A stretch of DNA of 64,000 nucleotides from Ideonella sp. (GTDB lineage Bacteria > Pseudomonadota > Gammaproteobacteria > Burkholderiales > Burkholderiaceae_C). The stretch is from NCBI GenBank assembly GCA_015075545.1, contig JABTUC010000001.1, positions 496,001 to 560,000 on the forward strand, read 5' to 3'. Position 1 is the first letter of the stretch. The number at the start of each line of letters is the position of its first letter. The position numbers and the translations under genes were made by a program. Under the pieces are notes generated by a model. The model was not told where the DNA came from, made no database searches, and saw only the letters and a program-made list of their open reading frames with translations. Shown here one piece after another: positions 50,596 to 62,709 of the stretch.

Positions 50596-52830
50596 TCAAG
50601 GCAGCCCGAGGTAGAGGTACACCGCCTGGTTGGCCGAGCTGGCGCGCCCGTAGCCCAGGTAGACCGGCCCCAGCGGCGTGTCGGCCGCGATGTAGATGGC
50701 GTTGCCGTGCCGCGTCTGCGGCTGGTTGCCCAGGCCGCTGGTGAGGCGGCCGACCTCGGCCGACAACCCGAGCGACACGCCGTCGAGGAAGCCCGGCGAG
50801 GCGATGCGGTAGTTGTAGATCAGCCGCCCGAAGCGCATGTCGCGGGCGAGGAACTCGCCGGTGCGATAACCCGACAGCCGCAGGAAGCCGCCCAGGCTCG
50901 ACAGTTCGTAGAACGGCAGCTCGTCGCCGGCGAGCGCCAGCGAGCCCAGGATGCCGAGCTGCAGCGTGTGACGCCGCCACGATAGCGCGCCTTGCGCGTC
51001 GAGGCTCAGGCGGTCGAAGTCGCTGTCGGCGCCGAGCGCCCGGCGCGAGCGGAACAGCCGGGCGTCGAGCGCATAGCCTGCGCGCGGAAAGCTCAGGCTG
51101 TCGAGCTGATCGAGGCGCAGGCGCAGCAGCGTGCCCCCCACCGACTGCGGCGGCGCCAGCAGGTCGGCCGGAATGGTGCTGGTGTCGTCGCCGAGGCTGG
51201 CACTGCCGCGCACCACGCCGAGGCGGATCTCGCCCGCACGCCCGAACGGCACGCCGAGCATCAGATCGCCCTGCTCGATGTCGCGGGTGAAGCGCGCGAT
51301 GCGCTGGCCGCCCGAATAGACGTCGAACGGGTCGCTCGCGAACTCGGCGCCGGCGGCGACGAACCAGCGCTGCGCCGGCGACAGCGGCTGGTGCCACTCG
51401 CTGCGCAGGCGCTCGTTGTTGCCGATCTGCAGGTCGTTGCGCCACTCGCCGCCCCACGCGTTGAGCCAGGTCCAGCGGTGGGTGGCGCGCAGGTTGAAGG
51501 TCGAGCGGCCCTCGAAGTCGGTGGACAGGCCGAGGCCGAAGCGCAGGTAGTTGGGCCCCCAGGCCTTCTCGGTGACGTCGACCGTCATCAGGTCGCCACC
51601 ACCGGGCTGCTTGCTGAGGAAGTAGCTGACGCTCTCGAAGTCGCCGCTGCCGTAGATGCGCCGCATGTCGGCCTCGGCCACTGCCGGGTCGAAGGTGTCG
51701 CCGGGCTGCGTGCGCATCGCGCCGCGTACCGCGTCGGGGTTGACGCGATCGACGCCCTTGATCTCGATGCCGGCGATGCGCACCTGGCCGCCGCCGGTCT
51801 GCGCGGTGCGCGCGGCGGCACGCGCGGCATAGGCATCGGCGTCGATCTGCAGCCGTGCCAGCCGCCCGGCCAGGCCGCGCGCGGCGCGTTCGCCGGCCGC
51901 TGCGGCCTCGGCGATGCGGTCGAAGTCGGCGCTGCCGACGCTGCCCAGATCGGGCGTGATCAGCACGTCGTCGGGGCCGATCTCCTTCAGCGACCGGCTG
52001 ACGTTGTTGTTGGTGAGGATGCGCGTGAGCTGGTCCGACACCGACAGCAGCGACGTGATCTCCTGCTGCGGCAGCAGCGGCGTGCCGATGTCGACCGCGA
52101 TCACCACCTGCGCGCCGAGACTGCGCGCCACGTCGACCGGCAGGTTGCGCGACAGGCCGCCATCGACCAGCAGGCGGCCATCGATCTCGACCGGGCTGAT
52201 GACCGCGGGGATCGCCATGCTGGCGCGCACCGCGCGCTCCAGGCTGCCGTGGTCGAGCACCACCATCTCGGAAGTCGCGATGTCGGTGGCGATGGCGCGG
52301 AAGCGGATCGGCAGCCGATCGAAGTCGCTGTCGCGCTGGCGCGCCGTCAGCCGTCGCAGCACCGCCTCGAGCGCGACGCCCGCCACCGCACCCTTGGGCA
52401 GGCGCAGCCCTTGCAGGCTGACCCCGACCTCGGGGCCGATGTAGTTGAGCCGGTCGTCGGCCTTGCGGCGCATCGGCACGTCCTCGCGCGGCCTGTCGCG
52501 CAGCAGATCGGCGGTCTTCAGCGGCTTCATCTGCGCCTCGATCTCGGCCAGCGGCATGCCGCTGGCGTAGGCGGCGCCGACGATCGCGCCGGCGCTGGTG
52601 CCGACGATGAGGTCCACCGGCACGTGCAGCGCCTCCAGCACCTTCAGCACGCCGAGGTGCGCGCCGCCGCGCGCGCCGCCGCCGGCCAGCACGAGGCCGA
52701 TGCGCGGCCGTGGCGCCGATGCCGCCGCAGCGGCCGGCGTCGCCACCGGCTGCGACCGGGCCGGCACTCCGGCCCCCAGCGCCGCCGCCAGCGCCAGCGC
52801 GACAGCCACGCAGCGATGCCGGCGTGTCAT
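50596..52830 (-). CDS. Patatin-like phospholipase with outer-membrane barrel (type Vd autotransporter)
   Basis: The 744-residue protein has a signal peptide to about residue 27 and then a patatin domain with the oxyanion GGGARG (50-55), nucleophile Ser79 in GTSAG, and Asp223 in LVDGGLSRN. A POTRA-like segment follows (VRIAGIEIKGVDRVNPDAVRGAM...GSGDFESVSYFL). The C-terminal third is a 16-strand-type barrel with alternating residues ending VYLYLGLP. This is the PlpD architecture, in which the lipase is exported through its own barrel. The start is uncertain: ATG 52830 or GTG 52854. The gene stands alone. Confidence 0.9.
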   Translation of the reverse strand: MTRRHRCVAVALALAAALGAGVPARSQPVATPAAAAASAPRPRIGLVLAGGGARGGAHLGVLKVLEALHVPVDLIVGTSAGAIVGAAYASGMPLAEIEAQMKPLKTADLLRDRPREDVPMRRKADDRLNYIGPEVGVSLQGLRLPKGAVAGVALEAVLRRLTARQRDSDFDRLPIRFRAIATDIATSEMVVLDHGSLERAVRASMAIPAVISPVEIDGRLLVDGGLSRNLPVDVARSLGAQVVIAVDIGTPLLPQQEITSLLSVSDQLTRILTNNNVSRSLKEIGPDDVLITPDLGSVGSADFDRIAEAAAAGERAARGLAGRLARLQIDADAYAARAAARTAQTGGGQVRIAGIEIKGVDRVNPDAVRGAMRTQPGDTFDPAVAEADMRRIYGSGDFESVSYFLSKQPGGGDLMTVDVTEKAWGPNYLRFGLGLSTDFEGRSTFNLRATHRWTWLNAWGGEWRNDLQIGNNERLRSEWHQPLSPAQRWFVAAGAEFASDPFDVYSGGQRIARFTRDIEQGDLMLGVPFGRAGEIRLGVVRGSASLGDDTSTIPADLLAPPQSVGGTLLRLRLDQLDSLSFPRAGYALDARLFRSRRALGADSDFDRLSLDAQGALSWRRHTLQLGILGSLALAGDELPFYELSSLGGFLRLSGYRTGEFLARDMRFGRLIYNYRIASPGFLDGVSLGLSAEVGRLTSGLGNQPQTRHGNAIYIAADTPLGPVYLGYGRASSANQAVYLYLGLP

Positions 52831-52902
52831 GCCTGCCGCGCCAGCGCCGACCACGGCGGCGAGTCCGGGACCCGGGCGTCGATCATCGAATCGCGCCTCG
52901 CC

Positions 52903-54168
52903 TCAGAAGTGGATCGTCACCGCGTCGACGACATCGTGGTGCGCGTCGACGATCGGCATCCAGTGCCACTTGTCGAACGTGGTGCACGGATGCGAGATGC
53001 CGAGCACGACGCGGTCGCCGACGGCCAGCGCACGCGCCGCCGCGCCGTTCGGGTCGAACGCCAGGTAGGCGTGCTGGTCGTTGAGCGCACTGATGCGCCA
53101 GAGCGGATCGGCCGGCTCGACGCGTTGCGCGCCGCGCGGCGCGACGCCGATCGGTTGCGGCAGCCCCATGTCGAAGCCGACGTCGCGCCGCCCCGCCGTC
53201 AGGATGGCCAGCCCCGGTTCGGGCAGGCTCTGCACGCAGCTCCACAGTTGCAGCGCCGGTTTCAGGCCGTCGCCGCAGCCGCAGCGCGCGACGACCCGCT
53301 GCACCAGCCGACGATAGTGGTCGTGGTCGTGCGTGACATAGCAGCCCGAGCGCAGCAGGCCGCGCACCGGCTGCTGCAGGTTCAGCCGCAGCCGCGCGGC
53401 GACGAGGTCGAAGATGCCCGAGCCGCCGGCCGACACGATGACCTCGTCGGCCTCGAACAGCGCTTCGCGGTCGCAGGCGTGCGCCACCGCGGCCACGCGC
53501 TGCATCAGCGCGCCGGCGTACTCGCGGTCGCGCGCGTCGTCGCCGCTGGCGCCCAGACCCTCGTAGCACTCGATGCCGGCCAGCCGCACCGCGGCGCTGG
53601 CACGCAGCGCGCGCGCCAGCGCCAGCGCCTCGTCGTGGCCACGCACGCCGGTGCGACCGCCCGGCACGCCGATCTCGAGCAGCACCTCGAACGGCGGCGC
53701 GTCGGCGTTTGCCGCGGCCCACGCCTCGATGCGCTGCAGTTGCGCCGGCGAGTCGACCAGGAACACCACGCGCAGGTCGGCATGCTGGGCGCGCAGAGAT
53801 TGCAGCGCCGACAGCTCGACGGCCTGCACCAACTGGTTGGCGATCAGCGCGCGCCGCACGCCCGCGGCAACGCCGACGCGAAGCTGGAACACGTTGGCGA
53901 AGGTGATGCCCCAGGCGCCCGCTGCGAGCTGGCGCGCGAACAGCTCGGGCGACATCGTGGTCTTGCCGTGCGGCGCCAGGTCGATGCCCTGCGCGCGCGC
54001 ATAGGCCTGCATCCAGTCGATGTTGTGCGCCAGCGCCTGCGCATCGAGCACCGCCAGCGGCAGCGGCAGGTCGCCGGCCAGCACGTTCCAGCCGCGCGCG
54101 GCGATGTCGCGCGGCTCGCACGGCGGCGCATCGGGCGGGTAGCCCTTGAGCCACGGACCGAGCGTCAT
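52903..54168 (-). CDS. PLP-dependent amino-acid deaminase, D-serine dehydratase-like
   Basis: The 421-residue fold-type III protein has the alanine-racemase-like barrel, with the PLP lysine in LAPHGKTTMSPELF (Lys69). The C-terminal metal-binding segment GISHPCTTFDKWHWMPIVD has the His/Cys pair of eukaryotic-type D-serine dehydratases and D-threonine aldolases. VIVSAGGSGIFDLV probably holds the phosphate. It would remove ammonia from a D-hydroxyamino acid. Its ATG overlaps the stop of the upstream VWA gene (54165-54168), so it is part of the cox-like operon, an unusual partner whose reason is unclear. Confidence 0.87.
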   Translation of the reverse strand: MTLGPWLKGYPPDAPPCEPRDIAARGWNVLAGDLPLPLAVLDAQALAHNIDWMQAYARAQGIDLAPHGKTTMSPELFARQLAAGAWGITFANVFQLRVGVAAGVRRALIANQLVQAVELSALQSLRAQHADLRVVFLVDSPAQLQRIEAWAAANADAPPFEVLLEIGVPGGRTGVRGHDEALALARALRASAAVRLAGIECYEGLGASGDDARDREYAGALMQRVAAVAHACDREALFEADEVIVSAGGSGIFDLVAARLRLNLQQPVRGLLRSGCYVTHDHDHYRRLVQRVVARCGCGDGLKPALQLWSCVQSLPEPGLAILTAGRRDVGFDMGLPQPIGVAPRGAQRVEPADPLWRISALNDQHAYLAFDPNGAAARALAVGDRVVLGISHPCTTFDKWHWMPIVDAHHDVVDAVTIHF

Positions 54169-55367
54169 CGCAGGCGCTGCGGCATGTCGGGCTGCCCGAG
54201 CAGCCGCACCAGTTGCTCGATGCTCTCGAGGTTGTGCACCGGCAGGAAGCGGTCGACGTGCGGCAGCATCGCGCGGATGCCCGCCGCCTTGGGCTGGAAG
54301 CGGTCGAAGCGCAGCAGCGGGTTGAGCCAGATCAGCCGCCGGCAGCTCTTGGCCAGCCGCTCCATCTCGCGCGACAGCGCGTCGGTGTCGCCGTGCTCGA
54401 GGCCGTCGCTGATCAGCAGCACCGTGGTGCGGCTGCTCAGTGCCCGCCGCGCCCAGCGCTGGTTGAACTCGTGCAGGCAGGTCGTGATGCGCGTGCCGCC
54501 CGACCAGTCGTCGACCGCCTTGACGGCCTGCGCCACCGCGATGTCGGGGTCGCGGCTCTTCAGCAGCCGCGTGATGCGCGTCAGCCGCGTGCCGAAGACG
54601 AAGCTCTCGACGCGCGCCTCGGCGTGGCCCAGCGCGTGCGCGAAGTGCAGCAGCATGCGCGAGTAGCGGCTCATCGAGCCCGAGATGTCGGCCAGCACGA
54701 CCATCGGCGCCGGCAGCGGACGCGGCCGGCGCCAGCGCAGGCCCCACAGCTCGCCGCCGGCACGCCCCATGCCGCGCAGCGTGGCGCGCCAGTCGACACG
54801 GCCGGCGCGCGGCGAACCCGCCTGGCGGCGCGTGGGCAGCGGCTCGAACACCCAGCGCATCTGCGCCAGCGCGCGGCGCGCGGCGTGCCACTCGTCGGCG
54901 CTCATGGTGTCGAAGTCGGCCTTGTTCAGCAGCTCGCGATCGCTCATCGTGAACGCGGCGTCGAACTGCACCTGTTCGTCGGGCTGCAGCGGCTGCTGCC
55001 CGGGACGCGGGTTGGGGAACAGCGCGTCGCCCAGGCGCCGGTTCTCGCGCTGCTCGGGCGCCAGCGCCGCCTGCGCGCGCACCTTGGGCAGCAGCATCGC
55101 GCGCATGCGGCCTTCGAGGTCGGGATCGCGCCAGAACAGCTCGAACGCCTGGTCGAACAGATCCTTGTGCTCGATGCGGTCGAGCATGCACGTGCTCAAC
55201 ACCGCGTGAAAGTCGCGCCGGCTGTCGAAGCCGGCAAGCCGCAACGCCTGCAACGCGAGCTGCACGCGGTCGGTGCCCACCGACACGCCGGCCGAGCGCA
55301 GCACACGCGCGAAGTGCATGACGTTCTCGGCGAGATGGCCGGGGGCTTGGCGGAGCACCGCTGCCAT
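54165..55367 (-). CDS. coxE: VWA domain protein, CoxE-like
   Basis: The 400-residue protein has an N-terminal helical region (HFARVLRSAGVSVGTDRVQLALQAL) and a C-terminal von Willebrand A domain with the MIDAS motif DISGSMSRYS (Asp227, Ser229, Ser231) and LLISDGLEHGD. CoxE works with the AAA+ protein CoxD to mature the copper/molybdenum site of CoxL-type enzymes. The ATG at 55367 is used; the frame remains open upstream but runs into the dispersed repeat. It lies downstream of coxD, separated by 607 bp of repeat DNA. Confidence 0.87.
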   Translation of the reverse strand: MAAVLRQAPGHLAENVMHFARVLRSAGVSVGTDRVQLALQALRLAGFDSRRDFHAVLSTCMLDRIEHKDLFDQAFELFWRDPDLEGRMRAMLLPKVRAQAALAPEQRENRRLGDALFPNPRPGQQPLQPDEQVQFDAAFTMSDRELLNKADFDTMSADEWHAARRALAQMRWVFEPLPTRRQAGSPRAGRVDWRATLRGMGRAGGELWGLRWRRPRPLPAPMVVLADISGSMSRYSRMLLHFAHALGHAEARVESFVFGTRLTRITRLLKSRDPDIAVAQAVKAVDDWSGGTRITTCLHEFNQRWARRALSSRTTVLLISDGLEHGDTDALSREMERLAKSCRRLIWLNPLLRFDRFQPKAAGIRAMLPHVDRFLPVHNLESIEQLVRLLGQPDMPQRLR

Positions 55368-55408
55368 ATTCTCAGGCGCTTCGTGCCGGCGGTACCACTG
55401 CCCGCAGC

Positions 55409-55975
55409 GAGCGGACAAAGCCGCGGGCGGGTATGCGCCGGCGCTCGAATGCGGCAGCCCCTCGCTGCGCGAGGGGTTCCCTGCGCTGCTCGATCGCATG
55501 GCCCGCGGCGAAACTCGCTTCACTCCCTTCGGTCGTTGCGCTCGGACAATCGCCGCGAGTCAGAACACGAAGCGCGCGCTGCGCGCGCGCGGCCATGCGC
55601 TCTGCGCTGCTCGGCGCCGCATATGTCGCTGCCGGCGCACACCCGCCCCCGGCTTTGCCAGCACCACCGTGGCATGCGCCGGCAAACACCACGAGCACTG
55701 CAGCGCGGTGGGCGGTGCCGGTGGGGGCGACTTGTGGGGCGGCGAGAAGCGCAGCGGCGCGAGGGGAAGTCCGGCGCCGCAGGCGACGGACCGGCGAGGA
55801 CGCCGTGAAGTTCGCGGCGCGTGCAGCGCCGCGAACAGCGGTACCGCAGCCGCCCTCGTGGCGCGACCGCAGCGCATCGCGCGCGCCCCGCGCAGGCCGG
55901 CCATGCCGCCACAGTAGGAGCCCCCGCCGGGCACCGCCCACCGCGCCGCGCCGCGTTCAGCACAGCAAAGCCCCT
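55409..55975. repeat. Composite dispersed intergenic repeat, copy B
   Basis: Block 1 (55409-55446) and block 2 (55763-55975) match copy A at 815-853 and 1021-1219 in the same orientation. The 300-bp middle differs, apart from CTCGGACAATCG near 55541, and holds its own short dyads such as CCCCTCGCTGCGCGAGGGG (55458-55476). The element fills the whole spacer between coxD and coxE; no gene is visible in 55368-55974. Confidence 0.7.
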
Positions 55976-56886
55976 CAAGCCGGCGCGCGCGCCGCGCTGC
56001 GCACCTCTTCCAGCAACCGCGCCGCCTCGCCGCCTTGCATGCGGGCGATGTCGTCCTGGTACTTGAGCAGCACACCGAGCGTGTCCTGGATCACCGCGGG
56101 GTCGAGCACCAGGGCGTCGAGCTGCATCAGCGCGCGCGCCCATTCGATCGTCTCGGCGATGCCCGGCTGCTTGTACAGCTCCACCTGGCGCAGCCGCTGC
56201 ACGAAGGCGACGATCTGCTGTGCGAGCTGCTGCGCCACGCCGGGCACGCGCCGCTGCAGCACCAGCAGCTCGCGTGCCGCATCGGGGAACGCCACCCAGT
56301 GGTACAGGCAGCGGCGCTTGACCGCGTCGTGGATCTCGCGCGTGCGGTTCGAGGTCAGCACCACGATCGGCGGCGTCTTGGCCTTCACGGTGCCGAGCTC
56401 GGGAACCGTGATCTGGAACTCCGAAAGCACCTCGAGCAGAAAGGCCTCGAACGGCTCGTCGGCGCGATCGAGCTCGTCGATCAGCAGCACCGGTGGCACC
56501 GCCCGCTCGGGTCGATGGCCTGCAGCAGCGCAGCGCTGGATCAGGAACTTGCGCGAGAACAGCTCGTCGGCGAGGCGGGCGCGGTCGGCGCCGGTGCCTT
56601 CGGCGAGGCGGATCTCGAGCATCTGGCGGCCGTAGTTCCACTCGTAGGCCGCGCCGGCGAGGTCGAGCCCTTCGTAGCACTGCAGGCGGATCAGCTCGCG
56701 CCCGAGCATGTGGCTCAGCGTGCGCGCGATCTCGGTCTTGCCGGTGCCGGGCTCGCCTTCGAGAAACAGCGGCCGCTGCAGCTTCAGCGCCAGGAACACC
56801 GCAGTGGCGAGCTGCCGGTCGGCGACGTAGTCGAGGCTCAGCAGGCGCTGCTGAAGTTCGTCGATGCTGCTTGGGATGTCGCTCAT
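55975..56886 (-). CDS. coxD: MoxR-family AAA+ ATPase, CoxD-like
   Basis: The 303-residue AAA+ protein has Walker A GEPGTGKT (44-51), Walker B PVLLIDELDRADE, sensor 1 VLTSNRTREI and an Arg-rich sensor region VKRRCLYHWVAFP. MoxR proteins act as chaperones with a VWA partner. Its place between coxM and coxE identifies it as the CoxD-like maturation factor of the molybdenum hydroxylase. The last residues RSAARAPA end at the edge of the dispersed repeat. Confidence 0.9.
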   Translation of the reverse strand: MSDIPSSIDELQQRLLSLDYVADRQLATAVFLALKLQRPLFLEGEPGTGKTEIARTLSHMLGRELIRLQCYEGLDLAGAAYEWNYGRQMLEIRLAEGTGADRARLADELFSRKFLIQRCAAAGHRPERAVPPVLLIDELDRADEPFEAFLLEVLSEFQITVPELGTVKAKTPPIVVLTSNRTREIHDAVKRRCLYHWVAFPDAARELLVLQRRVPGVAQQLAQQIVAFVQRLRQVELYKQPGIAETIEWARALMQLDALVLDPAVIQDTLGVLLKYQDDIARMQGGEAARLLEEVRSAARAPA

Positions 56887-56956
56887 GCTGCCGCCAGAAA
56901 CAAAGAACGCCGCGTTGCCGCGGCGTCCTCAGTGTGTCACAGGCTGCTCAGCCCCT

Positions 56957-57742
56957 TCAGCCGACGGCCCTCTTTGCCAGCACCGGGATCAGCGCGGCGC
57001 GGTACTCGGCCGAGCCGTGCAGGTCGCCATTGAGGCCCTTGGGGTCGATCTTCACGCCGTCGCAGGCGGCGCCCGACCAGCTGCCCGCGAGCTTCTGCTC
57101 GAGCGCGGTGGCGCGGAACACGCCGTTGCTGCCGGCGCCGGTCACCGCCACCCGCACGCCGCCCTTGCCCTTGGCGACGAACACGCCCACCAGCGCGAAA
57201 CGCGACGCCGGCTGGTTGAACTTCTGCCAGCCCGCCTTCTCGGGCACCGGGAAGCTCACCGCGGTGATGATCTCGCCATCGTTGAGCGCGGTGGTGTAGA
57301 GGCCCTTGAAATAGTCGTCGGCGGCGATGGTGCGCTTGTCGGTGTGGATGGTCGCGCCGAGCGCCAGCGCAGCGGCCGGGTAGTCGGCCGCCGGGTCGTT
57401 GTTGGCGATGCTGCCGCCGATGGTGCCGCGGTTGCGCACCTGGCGGTCGCCGATGCCGCCGGCGAGCTTGGCCAGCGCGGGGATCGCCTGCGCGACCTCC
57501 TTGCTCGCCGCCACCGCGGCGTGCGTGGTCATGGCGCCGATCTTGACGACGCCGCCGGAAACGCTGATGCCCTTGAGTTCGGCCAGGCCGCCCAGGTCGA
57601 CCAGCGCCGCGGGCGCGGCCATGCCGATCTTCATCGCCGACAGCAGCGACTGGCCGCCGGCCAGCAGCTTGGCGTCGGCCGCGCCAGCCGCGCGGCCGGC
57701 CTCGGCCAGCGACGCCGGCTTCGCATAGGTGAATGCTTGCAT
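56957..57742 (-). CDS. coxM: Molybdenum hydroxylase FAD subunit (CoxM-like)
   Basis: The 261-residue protein has the vanillyl-alcohol-oxidase FAD fold of xanthine dehydrogenase medium subunits: DAKLLAGGQSLLSAMKIGMA and the FAD motif DRQVRNRGTIGGSIANNDPAADYP. It passes electrons from the 2Fe-2S subunit to an acceptor. It is the third structural gene of the operon, separated from coxL by 97 bp that contain a G/C palindrome. Confidence 0.93.
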   Translation of the reverse strand: MQAFTYAKPASLAEAGRAAGAADAKLLAGGQSLLSAMKIGMAAPAALVDLGGLAELKGISVSGGVVKIGAMTTHAAVAASKEVAQAIPALAKLAGGIGDRQVRNRGTIGGSIANNDPAADYPAAALALGATIHTDKRTIAADDYFKGLYTTALNDGEIITAVSFPVPEKAGWQKFNQPASRFALVGVFVAKGKGGVRVAVTGAGSNGVFRATALEQKLAGSWSGAACDGVKIDPKGLNGDLHGSAEYRAALIPVLAKRAVG

Positions 57743-57789
57743 GTGGTGTGCTCCTTCGATCAGCGCCCGCTCGGCCGCCCGGAGGGCGC

Positions 57790-57815
57790 TGAGGCCCCCT
57801 CGGGGGGCAGCGAGT
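57790..57815. repeat. GC-rich palindromic intergenic element
   Basis: GGCCCCCTCGGGGGGC (57793-57808) forms a short strong dyad between coxL and coxM, followed by CAGCGAGTCGAGCGAGCG. Similar CCCCC/GGGGG elements are frequent between genes in Burkholderiales. It may weaken readthrough from coxL into coxM. Confidence 0.4.
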
Positions 57816-57839
57816 CGAGCGAGCGTGGGGGTTTCATGT

Positions 57840-60197
<2,358 letters not shown>

Positions 60198-60213
60198 GAT
60201 TGCGCCTCCTTGC

Positions 60214-60684
60214 TCACTTCATGGCCGCGGCGCCCTGCGCCACCGCCTTGACGATGTTGTGGTAGCCGGTGCAGCGGCACAGGTTGCCGTCGAGCCCGGC
60301 GCGGATCTGCTCCTCGGTGGAGCAGGCGTGGTTCTTCACCAGGTCGATCGCGCTCATCACCATGCCCGGCGTGCAGAAGCCGCACTGCAGGCCGTGGCAG
60401 GCGCGGAACGCCGCCTGCATCGGGTGCAGTGTGCCGTCGGCGGCCGCCAGGCCCTCGATGGTGGTGACTTCGCTGCCGGCCGCCTGCACCGCCAGCATGG
60501 TGCAGGCCTTGACCGCGCGGCCGTCGACGTGAACCGTGCAGGCGCCGCATTGCGAGGTGTCGCAGCCGACATGCGTGCCGGTCAGACGCAGCGCCTCGCG
60601 CAGGAAGCCGGCCAGCAAGGTCTGCGGCGCGACCTCGCGGGTCACCGACGCTCCGTTGACCTTGAGCGTGAGTTGGATGCCCAT
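60214..60684 (-). CDS. coxS: Molybdenum hydroxylase 2Fe-2S subunit (CoxS-like)
   Basis: The 156-residue protein binds two 2Fe-2S clusters: the plant-ferredoxin-type set Cys41, Cys46, Cys49 and Cys61 ([16 protein letters not shown]...KACTM), and the C-terminal set Cys101, Cys104, Cys136 and Cys138 (LQCGFCTPG...NLCRCTGY). It is the first gene of the operon; ATG 60684 follows AGGAGACACC. The 264-bp divergent spacer to xdhC must contain its promoter; no clear box was found. Confidence 0.93.
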   Translation of the reverse strand: MGIQLTLKVNGASVTREVAPQTLLAGFLREALRLTGTHVGCDTSQCGACTVHVDGRAVKACTMLAVQAAGSEVTTIEGLAAADGTLHPMQAAFRACHGLQCGFCTPGMVMSAIDLVKNHACSTEEQIRAGLDGNLCRCTGYHNIVKAVAQGAAAMK

Positions 60685-60948
60685 GGTGTCTCCTGAGGGG
60701 TTGGAAGCGGCGGCGCAAGGCCGACGTGGGCGCGCCGCGTCGGGGCATCTTAGGCTCGCCCCCGAATCGGTGCACGGACTCGTTAACCCTGAAGAGACCG
60801 GCGGCCCGCGAAGTGCGGCGGTCGAACTGCTCCAGCGCGCCACATCGGCCACAAGCCGACCGGGAATTGGGCGTTGCTCGCCCCGCGCTGCCGCACCAGG
60901 GCCACAATGCCAGCTACGGAAGGGCCGCAGCCCTGTTCGGAGAATGGC

Positions 60949-61953
60949 ATGGACAACGTCGACCAACAAGTGCTGCGCCAGGTGGCGCAGTGGTGCAGCG
61001 ACGGACGGCGCGTCGTGCTCGGCACGATCACCCGCACCTGGGGCTCGGCTCCGCGCCCGGCGGGCTCGGTGGTGGCGATCCGCGACGACGGCATGGTGGC
61101 CGGCTCGGTGTCGGGCGGCTGCATCGAGGACGACCTGATCGACAAGGCGCGCGAAGGCGTGCTCGCCGAGGGCGTGCCCAAGGTCGTTCGCTACGGCATC
61201 GACGCCGACGCCGCGCACCGCTTCGGGCTGCCGTGCGGTGGCCTGATCGAGCTGGTGCTCGAGCCGGTGCTGCCGCGCACGCGCATCGGCGAGTTGCTCG
61301 AGCGGCTGGCGCGCGGCGAGCGGGTGCGCCGGGTGCTGACGATCGCCAGCGGCGAGGTCGCGCTGGAGCCGGCCGGCGGCACCGACGAGCTGCAACTGAC
61401 CGAGACCACGCTCACCACGCACCACGGCCCGCGCTGGCGGCTGGTGCTGATCGGCGCCGGCCAGATGACGCAATACCTGGTGCAGATGGCGCAGGCGCTC
61501 GACTACGAGGTGATCGTCTGCGACCCGCGCGAGGAGTACGCCGCCGGCTTCGACGCTGCCGGCGCGACGCTGTCGCGCGAGATGCCCGACGACCTGCTGG
61601 CGCGGTTGAAGATCGACGCCCACACCGCGGTCATCGCGTTGACCCACGACCCCAAGCTCGACGACCTGGCGCTGCTCGAGGCGCTGCGCAGCCCGGCGTT
61701 CTACGTCGGCGCGATCGGCTCGCGCGCCAACCAGGCCAAGCGCCAGCAGCGGCTGATCGAGCACTTCGGCATGAAGGCCGCCGAGTTCGAGCGGCTGCAC
61801 GGCCCGGTGGGCCTGAAGAACGGCGCGCGCACGCCGCCGGAGATCGCGATCGGCATCCTCGCCGAGCTGACCGCAGTGCGCTACGGCTACCGCATCCCGG
61901 AGCCGGTGGCCACCGGCGCGGTGACCAAGGTCGCCGCCGGCTGCGTCATATAA
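60949..61953 (+). CDS. xdhC: XdhC-family molybdenum cofactor chaperone
   Basis: The 334-residue protein has the XdhC/CoxI N-terminal domain ([40 protein letters not shown]) and a Rossmann domain ([59 protein letters not shown]). XdhC proteins bind Moco, mediate its sulfuration and insert it into the large subunit. It is divergent from coxS, so the two units likely respond to a common signal. ATG 60949 has GGAG eight bases upstream. Confidence 0.92.
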   Translation: MDNVDQQVLRQVAQWCSDGRRVVLGTITRTWGSAPRPAGSVVAIRDDGMVAGSVSGGCIEDDLIDKAREGVLAEGVPKVVRYGIDADAAHRFGLPCGGLIELVLEPVLPRTRIGELLERLARGERVRRVLTIASGEVALEPAGGTDELQLTETTLTTHHGPRWRLVLIGAGQMTQYLVQMAQALDYEVIVCDPREEYAAGFDAAGATLSREMPDDLLARLKIDAHTAVIALTHDPKLDDLALLEALRSPAFYVGAIGSRANQAKRQQRLIEHFGMKAAEFERLHGPVGLKNGARTPPEIAIGILAELTAVRYGYRIPEPVATGAVTKVAAGCVI

Positions 61954-62041
61954 GCCGCAGCGACCGACCCCGTCCTGCGCCGCCCGAGCGGCGCGGTGCG
62001 GCGGCGGCCGGCCCGCGCCACCATCCCTGAGGACTGCGACG

Positions 62042-62701
62042 ATGCTCGCCCTGCACCACTACCCCGGCAACGCGAGCATGATCGTGCACATCCTGCTGCG
62101 CGAGCTGAAGCTGCCGTTCGAGCTGAAACTGGTCAACCGCACGCGCGGCGCGCACCAGTCGCCGGAGTACCTGAAGCTCAACCCCAACGGCCTGATCCCG
62201 GTGCTCGAAGACGGGCCGCTGGTGCTCTACGAGACCGCGGCGATCTGCCTGCACCTGGTCGACACGCATTCGAAGGCCCGCCTCGCGCCGGCGCTCGGCA
62301 CGCCGCAGCGCGCGCACTTCTACAAGTGGCTGGTGTGGATGAGCAACTCGCTGCAGACGGCGCTGATCGCGTACTTCTACCCCGAGCGCTGGGTCGACGA
62401 CGGCAACGAGGACGGCGCCGCGCAGGTACGCGAGCATGCGCAGGCGCGCGCCGGTGGGCTGCTGGCGCAGCTCGACGCGCAACTGGCGTCGCACGGGCAG
62501 CCGTGGCTGCTGGGCGCCGACTACAGCGCGCTCGACCCGTACGCGCTCGTGCTGTGCCGCTGGACGCGCGGCTTCAAGGGGCCGGCGGCCAGGCCGGCGC
62601 GCGAGTGGCCACAGCTCGGGGCCTACCTGCAGCGCATGCTGGCGCGGCCCGCGGTGCAGCGCGTGCTGGCCGACGAGGGGCTGGCGCAGCCGTGGGTGTA
62701 G
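62042..62701 (+). CDS. Glutathione S-transferase family protein
   Basis: The 219-residue protein has the thioredoxin-like N-terminal domain ([29 protein letters not shown], and the gamma-Glu-binding [12 protein letters not shown]...[13 protein letters not shown]) and an all-helical C-terminal domain. Asn10/Ser12 in YPGNAS are candidates for the glutathione-activating residue. Length and motifs are normal for the bacterial beta/theta-like group. It lies 88 bp after xdhC and converges with arsM 8 bp away; substrate unknown. Confidence 0.9.
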   Translation: MLALHHYPGNASMIVHILLRELKLPFELKLVNRTRGAHQSPEYLKLNPNGLIPVLEDGPLVLYETAAICLHLVDTHSKARLAPALGTPQRAHFYKWLVWMSNSLQTALIAYFYPERWVDDGNEDGAAQVREHAQARAGGLLAQLDAQLASHGQPWLLGADYSALDPYALVLCRWTRGFKGPAARPAREWPQLGAYLQRMLARPAVQRVLADEGLAQPWV

Positions 62702-62709
62702 GTGCGGCG

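Noticed and set aside
50992-54666. A 1,224-codon plus-strand frame opposite patatin and deaminase genes
   Set aside because: It mirrors three real minus-strand genes and has only antisense-type composition.
55372-55941. Basic Arg/Ala-rich proteins encoded by the dispersed repeats
   Set aside because: Frames differ between the two repeat copies and no start or ribosome site is conserved, so coding is unlikely.
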